A DNA stretch of 64,000 bases from Ascoidea asiatica (lineage: Eukaryota > Ascomycota > Saccharomycetes > Ascoideales > Ascoideaceae). Both the position numbers and the translations under genes were made by a program. How positions within the stretch are numbered: the stretch's first letter is position 1; every line of letters begins with the position of its first letter. This document shows, in pieces, positions 19,061 through 28,315 of this stretch. The notes beneath the pieces are model-generated. The model was not told the DNA's origin. It was given only the letters and a program-made list of their open reading frames with translations, and did no database searches. The stretch is taken from assembly GCA_001600695.1 (NCBI GenBank), contig BCKQ01000002.1:868001-932000 (forward strand). Reading direction: 5' to 3'.

Positions 19061-21196
19061 TTATTCAGAATCTGATCCATCTAAACCTTCAAATTTGTTT
19101 TCTTCTTCTGAACTAAGATACACAACTTCAGGACTTTCCTCATCATTTTCATTATTTTCTTTGTTTTCATCATTTAAAGACTCTTTTTCATCATCATCTT
19201 CTTCCTCTTTTTCAAGTACAGTATTTGAATTCAAATTATTTTCTTCTGATAAAGATTCTACATATGAACTACTTCTTGTACCATTTGAATATATACTTGT
19301 AGATTCAGATTCTGAATTTGATGTACTTGAATCACTTAATACTATCGGTGATGATATTGGTGATGACCATATTTTCACTTCATTCTCTTTTATCTTCACA
19401 CTATCATTATCATTATCATTATCATTATCATTATCATTATCATTATCATTATCATTATCCGAGGATGACAAAGAAGAAGAACTACTGAATGAACTATCAA
19501 ATTCATCTTCATTATTTAAATTATTTTCATATTCTTTAAAAGGTAAATCTTCATTAATAATATCTTCAAAATTTTTATTATTATTTAAAATTTTAAAATT
19601 TTTAATATAACTTCTAGTTAATATTGAAACTTTAAAGAAAAAATCATTTGAATATTTTAAAAATAATTCTTTTAAAATAATTTTTTTATTTAAAAATTTA
19701 ACTAAAATTAAAATTATATTTTTAATTTCAATTAATTGATTTAATTTAAAAATTTTATTTGAATAATTGAATAAATTTTCTTTAAAATTAAAACTTTCAT
19801 TATTACTATTATTATTATTATTATATAATATTTTAAATGATAAATAAAATGAAACTAAAGATAAATCCGAAGGTAAATTATTAATTAAATTATTATTTAA
19901 TAATAAAGTTTCATTTAAATAATTTATTAAAAAAATTTGTTTTTTATTTTTAATTTTATTTAAATTTAATAATCTTGAAGAAAAATCTAAAATTGTTGGG
20001 ATTTTAAAAATATTAAAATTAAATAATTTTAAAATTTTTAATTCAAATTTTAAAATTTTTTTAATTGAATAAAAATTTAAAGTTTCATTATTAAAATTTT
20101 CAATACTTGGAAATAAATTTTCAAAAAATTTACAAGAAATAAATAATGAAGTTATACCTAATAATTGTAAATTTTTAATTTTAAAATTTTTATTTAAATT
20201 ATAAATTGATAAATATTTATCAATTAAATTTATTGTTAAATATAAAGTTTGAGGAGATAAATTAAATTTTAAATGAATTTCAATTAACCAATCATTTAAT
20301 ATTGATCTCATTTTATTATTTAAATTTTTATGTTTATTATAACAATTTAAATTTGGTAATGAATTTTTTGAATTGAATTGTAATTTATATAAATAATTAA
20401 ATAAATTTGAATTTGAATCATTATTTATAGATATATAATCAAAATAATAAGAATTATTTATAATATAATCAAGATAATCATCTCTTGTTAATTGATTTTT
20501 CTTTTCTATATAATTATCAATATGATGATAATTGTTTTCGTTATTGTTATTGTTAGTATTAGTATTATTATTATTAATTGAATGAAGTTGAGGAATTGGA
20601 TAAATTTTATCTTTTAATGGTGTTCTATTCTTAATATTATTTGTATTAATTGTATTAATTGGACTAATACTTTTATTTAATTTAAAGTTATTTTTAGTTA
20701 AACTTGAATTTGAATTTAATTTTGAATTTAATTTTTGTTTTTTAATTGAATTTTCAATATTTATATCATTATCATTATTAATAATAGGAATGTTATTATT
20801 AATAGATAATTTTTTTTTTGAATTTGGAGTAATTAAAACATTAAATTTTCTTTTTTTTAAAATTGTTGGACTTGAATCTAAATTTGAATTTAAAAATTTA
20901 TTTATAATAATATTATCTTTCTCTTTATTATCTTTGTTATCTTTGATATTTTTGATATTATTATCATTATCTTTTAAAATAATTAGAGATTTTGGACTTT
21001 TATTTATATTTTCAGTTAAATCAGATAATGCATTTCTTTTTAAATATTTATTTGGACTTTTTAAAGGATTTAAAAAATTAATTTTATTTTTACTATTATA
21101 TATTTTATTTATATTATTTTCATCATTTATGTTACTTTTATTATTATTATTAATATTTGATAATTTTATAGGACTTTTTCTTCTTGGAGGAGTCAT
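19061..21196 (-). CDS. B-type cyclin, upstream member of a tandem pair
   Basis: A 711-residue paralogue of the downstream cyclin. It has a destruction box, RNALSDLTE (residues 54-62), then RKFNVLITPNSK. The cyclin box starts at about residue 295 (KMRSILNDWLIEIHLKFNLSP, TLYLTINLIDKYL, LQLLGITSLFISCKFFENLFPSIENF). NLPSDLSLVSFYLSFK is in the second fold. The acidic C-terminal tail has a long Asp-Asn dipeptide run, SSPIVLSDSS, a KEN motif and the shared SPEVVYLSSEE near the end. KYEE is replaced by KFFE. Both cyclins share this departure from typical B cyclins, so it predates their duplication. It is divergent from the DUF2235 gene. The long plus-strand frame opposite the tail reflects the repeats and is not a gene. 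Confidence 0.85.
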   Translation of the reverse strand: MTPPRRKSPIKLSNINNNNKSNINDENNINKIYNSKNKINFLNPLKSPNKYLKRNALSDLTENINKSPKSLIILKDNDNNIKNIKDNKDNKEKDNIIINKFLNSNLDSSPTILKKRKFNVLITPNSKKKLSINNNIPIINNDNDINIENSIKKQKLNSKLNSNSSLTKNNFKLNKSISPINTINTNNIKNRTPLKDKIYPIPQLHSINNNNTNTNNNNNENNYHHIDNYIEKKNQLTRDDYLDYIINNSYYFDYISINNDSNSNLFNYLYKLQFNSKNSLPNLNCYNKHKNLNNKMRSILNDWLIEIHLKFNLSPQTLYLTINLIDKYLSIYNLNKNFKIKNLQLLGITSLFISCKFFENLFPSIENFNNETLNFYSIKKILKFELKILKLFNFNIFKIPTILDFSSRLLNLNKIKNKKQIFLINYLNETLLLNNNLINNLPSDLSLVSFYLSFKILYNNNNNSNNESFNFKENLFNYSNKIFKLNQLIEIKNIILILVKFLNKKIILKELFLKYSNDFFFKVSILTRSYIKNFKILNNNKNFEDIINEDLPFKEYENNLNNEDEFDSSFSSSSSLSSSDNDNDNDNDNDNDNDNDNDSVKIKENEVKIWSSPISSPIVLSDSSTSNSESESTSIYSNGTRSSSYVESLSEENNLNSNTVLEKEEEDDDEKESLNDENKENNENDEESPEVVYLSSEEENKFEGLDGSDSE

Positions 21197-22049
21197 TATT
21201 AATATACTTTTATATGAAATTGGTATGAATCTTTAAAGATAGTTAAGTAAGTGGATTGAATTCGAAAGCAAAAAAGGATAGGGAATATAATATAGTTGAT
21301 TCAAACAAGCTTCAAATGATGATGGCTCTGATGCTTCTGGTGTTACTTCTGGTGTTACTTCTGATGGTGGTTCTAATGATGGTTGTGTTGGCGGTTGTGG
21401 TTCTGATTCTGGGGATTCTGAATGTGGTTGTTATAAAAGAATCTGAGACTGAAGAAATTGAATCTAAAGTGTGAAGCGATCCGAATTTGAATTGAACGCT
21501 GCTGGATTTGAGACTGAGCGTGAAACAGAACCAAAACAAATGAAAACAAAACAAAGAAGGAGCAGACGGCGCACGTGAAAGTAATCAAATGACCGTGACA
21601 ATAAAAAAGATATTGCACGCAGTACTGCGCAAACACCGCTTCTGTTGCAGTATGCACACGGTGTAGAATTGAACACGAATATACTTTTGAATACATCTTT
21701 ATCCTCGGCTGATTGGAGAGGGTTTGATTCGATTGATTTAGCCCCATTGGACCCGTACAAATGGCTACAGGGTTCACTGCGGCGTGTTTGGTCCTGACTG
21801 GTGGACAACGTTATTGGGCCATCTCTTGTTTTGGTGAGTATTTAACAAGGTCTGTATACAATTCTTTCTTCTTCTTCTTCTTCTTCTTCTTCTTCTTCCT
21901 TGTTTTTCATTCTGTCTTTGTTGATCCTTTTAATCCTTCTGCTTTTGTTGTTTTTGTTGTTTCTGCTGCTTTTGGTGATCAGCGTTTAATTATCCCGCCT
22001 TTTCTAATTCTGATTTGTATTTTGTCTTGTTTTCTTCTGGTTTAAAATT
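21197..22049. other. Divergent promoter region of the second cyclin and the DUF2235 gene
   Basis: The part next to the cyclin (about 21310-21430) has imperfect TCTGGTGTTACT repeats and reads as a short Pro/Glu/Thr-rich frame on the minus strand without an ATG. A GC-richer island follows (about 21480-21830), with a CACGTG E-box near 21572, then a TTC run. I see no RNA gene. Confidence 0.55.
21864..21898. repeat. (TTC)n trinucleotide repeat
   Basis: A polypyrimidine TTC run upstream of the DUF2235 gene. Confidence 0.95.
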
Positions 22050-24007
22050 ATGTCCTTACAGAATTCAAATAATTTGAATAGAAATAAAATCAATGATAAT
22101 AATCGAATTTCAAATCCAAGTATTAAAAAAGGTAGAAATATTGTAATTTGTTTGGATGGAACTGATAATAAATTTGGTCCTGCTCCTTTCACAAATGTTC
22201 TTAAATTATTTAGATTATTAGAAAAAGATGAAGAAAATCAATTATGTTATTATAGACGTATTTATCACCTTTTTTTTTTTTTCATTTTAACTTATGTCTT
22301 TATTCAATTGAATAAAATAACATGTTTATTAACTAATTAATTAATTCAATTCAATTTAATTCATAAAATTAAGCTGGTATTGGAGTTTCATTAAGCGCTG
22401 AATCAAATTCTCGTATAAATTTAAATAAATTTCATTCAATTTATTCAAAATTAGATTCAATGTTTGCATTTACTTTAGATTATCAAATTAAAGAAATTTA
22501 TAAATTTTTAATATCTTCATATGAAAAAAATGATAAAATTTTCATTTTTGGTTTTTCAAGAGGTGCATTCACAGCAAGAGTTTTATCTGGAATGATTGAA
22601 AGAATTGGTTTATTAAATAAAGGTTCTGAACATTTAATAGATTTAGCTTATAATTCATATATATCTTGGGAATATTATGGTCAACAAAAAAAACCAGATT
22701 TAACTTTAATTTTAATTAATGAATTTAAAAAAACTTTTTCAAGATTAAATGTTAAAATTCATTTCTTAGGTTTATGGGATTCAATAAATTCTGTTGGAAT
22801 TCTTAGAGATAGATTATTTCCATATGATTTAAGATCAAATATTATTAAACATATTAGACATGCTGTAAGTATTGATGAAAAAAGAGGTAAATTTAAACAA
22901 AATACTTTTCAAGATCAAAATCAAATTATTCCAAATATTCCTGATGATAATGATAATGATAATGATAATGATAGTCAAAATAATTGTATTTCAAATTCTT
23001 CTGATAGTTCAAATAATTGGCATAATACTTTCCTTCAAAATGAAAATGAAAATGAAAATGAAGATAATAATGACTCAATTATTCCATTAGTACAAAATCA
23101 TTTAAATTCAATTCATTCATTAAATTCAAATTCAAATTCAAATTCAACTTCAAATTTTAATAATAATGATTTTAATAATAGTGATTATAATAATACTTTA
23201 GAATCTTTATTTTTATTAAAAAAACAAAAATTACCAAGATTAGAATTTGAATGTTCTTCTGATATTATTGAAAAATGGTTTCCTGGTACTCATGCTGATA
23301 TTGGTGGAGGTTGGCCTCCTGATAAAGAAGGTCAATATTTATCAAATATTTCTTTAAGATGGATAATTTCTGAATCTATAAAATTTGGTATAATTTTTAA
23401 AAAAAATTCAATTCATAAATTTTCTTTAAAATTTCCAACTTTTAATAGTTTAATTTCTTGTAATCATAATTCTCTTTGTTTACATAGAAAATCAAAATTA
23501 AATCATTATAAATCTTTAAATCCAGATCCAAATTTATATCCAAATTTATTATCTTCTTCAAATATTAATATAAATACTAATATATTATCATCAAATAATG
23601 ATCAAAATGAAAGATTAAATGAAATTTTAAAAAATCCTATAAATAGAAATGATTGTAGAGGTGATTCTTCTTTAACTTTAGCTATATTTTGGAATTTAAT
23701 TGAAATTATACCTTTAGGTATAAAAATTAAAGATAGAAATCAAAGATGGAGAAATGTTTATTTACCAAATTTACGTAAATCAAGACATTTACCAAAAAAT
23801 ACTCAATTTCATTGGAGTTTATATTGGAGATTAAAACTTATTAAAGATTATAATCCAAAAAATTTACCAATTAAAAATTTAAAAGATTTAGTTAATAATA
23901 ATTCAAAAAATTCAAATATTAAAGAATTAGAAATCTTTAAAAAACAAAATTGGCAATTAATTCCTGATGATTTACAAGATTTATTAAATTTAAATCCAAA
24001 TCTCTAA
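22050..24007 (+). CDS. DUF2235 (Tle1-like) alpha/beta hydrolase, spliced
   Basis: Joining 22050-22257 and 22374-24007 gives a 613-residue protein in one frame. It has the whole DUF2235 signature: IVICLDGTDNKFGP near the N-terminus, FGFSRGAFTARVLSGMIE with nucleophile Ser131, GLWDSINSVG (Asp205 region), and WFPGTHADIGGGWPPD with His376. The family includes bacterial type VI phospholipase effectors and uncharacterised fungal proteins, so an esterase or phospholipase activity is likely, but the substrate is unknown. Asn/Asp-rich and Glu-Asn inserts (about residues 255-345) lie between the Asp and His motifs. No signal peptide or clear membrane segment is visible. The intron restores the frame as CYYR-PGIGVSLS, the conserved YY..GIG region. 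Confidence 0.88.
22258..22373 (+). other. Spliceosomal intron of the DUF2235 gene (116 nt)
   Basis: The donor is GTATTT, the probable branch region TTAACTAAT, and the acceptor TTAAG. The signals are weaker than in the zinc-cluster gene. Splicing is required to connect the LDGTDN exon to the GFSRG exon in frame. Confidence 0.75.
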
Positions 24008-24388
24008 TAATTTTCAACAATGATCATTTATTCTTTTCTTACTTTGCTATTCAATCCTTCTTATTTTTAATTATTCATTTATCTTAATTACTTTTTTTAA
24101 TAAAAAGTTTTTTTTAAAAAGTTTATAGAAATTTTAATAAAAAATATTCAAAATTTAAAGTTTTAACTTCATTATCGCAGCGGATCACTCTTATCCGTAT
24201 ACGGTATTTATTTCGAACCGGATAACGGTATAAATATTCAAAAATACAAATAAATTTAATACTGAGCTTATTTTTTAATAAGTTAAAAGATAAAGAATTT
24301 TTCAATTTATCTTTAATCGAGAATAAATTTAAGTAATTCATAATATTGATTCAATTGACTTAATCTAATTCAAATTAATGATTCAATA
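24008..24388. other. Intergenic region upstream of TFB1
   Basis: AT-rich on both sides, with a 55-base island at 24178-24232 that contains five CGG/CCG triplets, including the palindrome CCGTATACGG and the stem-like pair CGGAT...ATCCG. This may be a zinc-cluster factor target in the TFB1 promoter. The TTCGAACC string inside it is not part of a tRNA. Confidence 0.5.
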
Positions 24389-24837
24389 ATGTCCTCAAAT
24401 GATGTTCCAAAAGGTTCTTGTAATGTCAGAGGAAAATCTGGTGTTTTATATATTTTTGAACAAGAAGATCCTCCAATGTTAAGATGGCATCCAATAGAAC
24501 AAAAAGAAGCTCAATCTATTGAAATTCCTTTGAGATCCATTAAAGGTTTACAAGCAACTCCATTAACTAGTGAGAAAAAAAAGATAAAAATCATGTATAA
24601 TTTAATTAATAATAATCCTGAAGAAACTGAAGAAATAAATGAAAAAAAAATTTTACTTGATTTTAAAAATAGAGTAATTATGGATAATATTAAAGATAAA
24701 TTACAAATTATTATTCAAAGATATAAAAATGCAGTTAATGCTGAAAAATTACAACAAGAGAAAGAAGCTAATTTAAAAAACAATGCTTCAATTACTCAAA
24801 ATAAGCAGTTAAATAACTCAGATAATACTAATAACAG

Positions 24838-24868
<31 letters not shown>

Positions 24869-26611
24869 AACAATAATAATAGTAGTAATGTTAATAACAA
24901 TAATAATCATTCAAATCTTAATAAAAATCACTCAAATAATGCAGTTAAGAATTCTTTAGATGATCTTTTAGATTATAAGAAATTATTGAAAAATTATTTA
25001 TTACAACAAAAATTATTATCTGAAGATTCAATATTAAAACAAAACTTTGAAGAAACTGTAATAAAAGGTGGCCTTGCACAAAATGATTTTTGGAAAACAA
25101 GAGTTCATTTATTAAGAACATATGCTTTAAAAAATGCTCAAAAAAGAGGTCCATATAATGTTTTAAGTACAATTAAAGCAGTTACAGAAAATGATAATAT
25201 TTCAAAATTATGGTTAACAAGAGAAAAAATTCAATTATTATTTGAACAATATCCAATAATTAGAAGAGCTTATGATGAAAATGTTCCAAAAATGTTAGAA
25301 AATGAATTTTGGGAAAGATTTTTTAGTTCATTATTATCTAGAAAATTAAGAGGTGAAAAAATTAAACCTAATGATACAGGTGATATTATTTTAGATAAAT
25401 ATCTAAAATATACAAATTTTGATATAAAAATTGAAAAAAATAATAATTTAAATAATTTCAATAATGAAATTTCAAATGATGAAATTGATGAACATTTTTC
25501 TCAAGTTAATAGATTAATTGATCTTGGTGCAAATTCTGAAGATTTTTCACAAAAATTAGGTAATAGACCTGATTTTACAATGTATACAAAAGAAGATGCA
25601 GATATTGTACCAATATTAAAAGGAATGAATAAATTAAGTAGAAGAATGCTTGAAAGTTGTGATGGTGATTATTCAAAAGATTCTTTAAAGAATAAAAATG
25701 GAAATAATGAAAATAATAATAATATTTTTAAAAAAAGGCAAAAATTAAATAGTAGAATGGATGTAATTGAAGAAATTGAAATGGAAACTAAAGAATTAGA
25801 ATTACCTGATTTAGAAGAAAATCAAGAAACTGAATTTATTGAATTAAATATAGAAAAATTTAAAAAAAAAAAAATATTATATGAAAGTAGTAGATCAATC
25901 AATGCAGATAATGATATTGAGATGATAGAGTCAAATATAAGCAATGAAGAAAAACTAAAGAATTTAGAAGATTTAAGAGAATTATTTAATAATTCACTTG
26001 ATCTTAAAACTGTTTATTCTAATAAAGCAATTATTAAAAAAGTTTCTGCGGATATTAATCAAAAAGCGAAAATTAATTCAAAACAATCAAAACAATCATG
26101 GCAAATTCATTTAAAAACTGCAACATTATCTCAAAAATTATCAGATAATTCAATAAATATAGGGTCATCAGGTAATGGAATTATTTCAAATATAATAAAT
26201 GATCAATATGAAGATAAAATTTTAGATAAAGGAACTTTAGAATCAATTAGATTAACTCATATTACTTCAGTTGAATTTTTAAGACATTTTTGGATGCATT
26301 TTCAAAGTGGTGATCCAACAAAATCTAAAACTGTTAATAAATTATATATTAGTTTAAGAAGATCACAAGAGAGATTAAATTCAACTATAGAATCAATTAC
26401 AGAAGAAAATAAAAGACATAGAGCAGAAACTTATTTAGGTCAATTGAAATTATCTTTAGAAGCTGGAATTAAAGCTTTTAATAAAGCTGCTCTTGAAAGT
26501 ACTGCAAATAACAATAATAACAATACTAATAACAATACTACCATTTCACTTGGAAACCTCTCTTCAGCAACTTCTGCAGCTTCGACAAGACCTTCAACTC
26601 CAGCTCTATGA
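24389..26611 (+). CDS. TFB1: TFIIH core subunit Tfb1 (p62)
   Basis: A 740-residue subunit of the TFIIH core, used in RNA polymerase II initiation and nucleotide-excision repair. The N-terminal PH-like domain is at residues 1-115 (GVLYIFEQEDPPMLRWHPIE, then LRSIKGLQATPLTSEKKKIKIM), the part that binds TFIIE and activators. Two BSD domains follow at about 225-345, with FWKTRVHLL near 233 and EFWERFFSSLL near 305. The C-terminal helical region is at about 615-715 (LRHFWMHFQSGDPTKSKTVNKLY). An Asn tract (about 147-175) separates the PH and BSD parts. Length is slightly above the usual 640. It is in tandem with SDE2. Confidence 0.96.
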
Positions 26612-27026
26612 ACCGAGTCTTTTCTACTCTAGCTCTTTTAAATCTTGCTCCATCACTTAAAATTGGATTGCCAGACTGCTTTTGAATTGAAATATGTTCC
26701 TCAAAGTCATAAAAATAAGGACTTGCTCAGAGAATAAAGATTGAATCAAATTCAAAATCTAAAATCGAAATCTAAAATTTAAAATTCAAATTATTCTCTG
26801 TTTGTGTTATTGTGCGTGTCAAAGTACGTGTCAATATCTTCACGCACTATTTTCATTGGTGAAGTGCCGTGCAGTGAAAATCAAATTGTTTTATGGTTTG
26901 GCATGGAGCTCAAGGAATTTCGATTTAGTTTTCATTAATCAGATATATTTATAATGAAATGATTGTAATGGAAGCAGTTTATATAGAAGTTAAAACTAGT
27001 TAATATATGAACATAATGTATTTAGA
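26612..27026. other. Intergenic region between TFB1 and SDE2
   Basis: A 415-base spacer on the same strand. It contains short GTGTC-type repeats around 26810-26870, and otherwise I see nothing distinctive. Confidence 0.5.
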
Positions 27027-27872
27027 ATGAATAGTGGTAGTGTAAATATCTTCGTCAAAGCAACAGCAGGTCAGCCTGATCTAGCTTTTTCTTATGATTC
27101 AAAAAATACAACAAATGACTTAAATAATGTAATTTACTCTAAATTACCTGACTCTTTCAAAAATAATACTTATATATCATTTATAAATGGTCAAAATATA
27201 CAAAAGTATCCTACTGTACTAGAATCGGGATTGTTTTTTGAAAATTTCGAATCTTCTTTTGTAAATTTACAAATAAGGCCAATTTTAAGAGGAGGTAAAG
27301 GTGGTTTTGGATCAAATTTAAGAGCTTCTGGGAAATCAAGTAAAAACAACAAGGATAGTTTAAATACAGATAATTTTAGAACTTTGAATGGTAAAAGGGT
27401 TAAAGTTTTAAAAAATTATAAGTTATTATCTTCTCAAATTGCAAATTTACCTTTATTAAAACAACAAGTCTTGGAAGCAAAAAAAAAAAAGTTACAAAAT
27501 ATAATCAATAAAAGCAATCAAGTAGGATCTAATAAAAACTATGAAATTGATAAATCTTATATTCAACAAACTGAAAAAGCCTTGAAAGATCTTTCGGAAG
27601 CCATGAGGCTGGATTTAAACGATGACTTCGATTTTGATGACGATAGTGATAGTTTATCAGATTTGTTAAGTGACTCAGATGAAGACAGTGAGAATGACAA
27701 TGATAACGAGACCAAATCTCAGGAGTTTGAAACTTCAAGAAAAGAAAAAAAAACAGATGAAAAAGTTACTAATTTCAATGAGGTTAACTCAGTTCCTAAA
27801 TTTCTTAAATTTTTTGATAAGGGAAAGAAAAAAGAAGAAAAATTAAGTGATAGCATTAAATCAAATCTTTGA
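27027..27872 (+). CDS. SDE2: Sde2-family protein with N-terminal ubiquitin-like domain
   Basis: A 281-residue protein. In fission yeast and humans Sde2 is made with a ubiquitin-like fold that is cut off after a Gly-Gly; the freed C-terminal part then joins the spliceosome and supports intron-specific splicing and genome stability. Here the Ubl-like region is residues 1-87, followed by RGGKGGFGSNLRASG at 88-102, so the expected cut is between Gly90 and Lys91. A basic region follows (NGKRVKVLKNYKLLSSQI), then a coiled segment and an acidic Asp/Ser stretch near 205-235. The match to the invariant GGKGGFGS motif is exact. The presence of introns in this window fits a splicing role. Confidence 0.92.
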   Translation: MNSGSVNIFVKATAGQPDLAFSYDSKNTTNDLNNVIYSKLPDSFKNNTYISFINGQNIQKYPTVLESGLFFENFESSFVNLQIRPILRGGKGGFGSNLRASGKSSKNNKDSLNTDNFRTLNGKRVKVLKNYKLLSSQIANLPLLKQQVLEAKKKKLQNIINKSNQVGSNKNYEIDKSYIQQTEKALKDLSEAMRLDLNDDFDFDDDSDSLSDLLSDSDEDSENDNDNETKSQEFETSRKEKKTDEKVTNFNEVNSVPKFLKFFDKGKKKEEKLSDSIKSNL

Positions 27873-28315
27873 TTCCTATCCTTTAATTTTTGAGATTGGA
27901 ATACTTTTTCACTATTATCAGAGAAAGAACTTTTGAGTGTCAAATCTCAGAAAAATGCTGTAAGGATTTCAAGAAGCTTTTCAAATGAGATTTATCTAAC
28001 AGCAGTAGAGGTTATATGCATTCACAAAGAAAAAAAAATAGTTTTTTTAGCTTAAAAGAGCTATAATGAATATTTTTGTCGGATTTTGATTAAGTCTATT
28101 ATTTTCTAGAAAATAAACGAGCAAGAAAAGTCGGTACTTTAATAATACATACACAACATTTGACACCGATGGATGAGTATTATATTTTTCCAAAAATAAC
28201 CTTTATTTACAAATGACTAAAATTAGTATATAATCCTTAAAATCAAATTATATAAAAATATGTATTCTAAATATATATCATAAATATAAGCCCATTTAAC
28301 CACAACATTATCCCT
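27873..28315. other. Convergent intergenic region after SDE2
   Basis: The shared 3' flank of SDE2 and the F-box-like gene; AT-rich. I see no gene, RNA or notable repeat. Confidence 0.6.

Noticed and set aside
18918-19610. 230-codon plus-strand frame opposite the tail of the second cyclin
   Set aside because: It is antisense to a conserved cyclin and consists of Ser/Leu/Phe repeats that mirror the Asp-Asn and Ser tracts of the cyclin gene.
21761-22045. 94-codon plus-strand frame before the DUF2235 gene
   Set aside because: It contains the TTC run as poly-Phe and ends before the true start; no similarity to the DUF2235 N-terminus.
24205-24225. GGTTCGAA string on the minus strand as possible tRNA T-loop
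   Set aside because: No matching T-stem or cloverleaf around it; the CGG/CCG triplets explain the sequence better.
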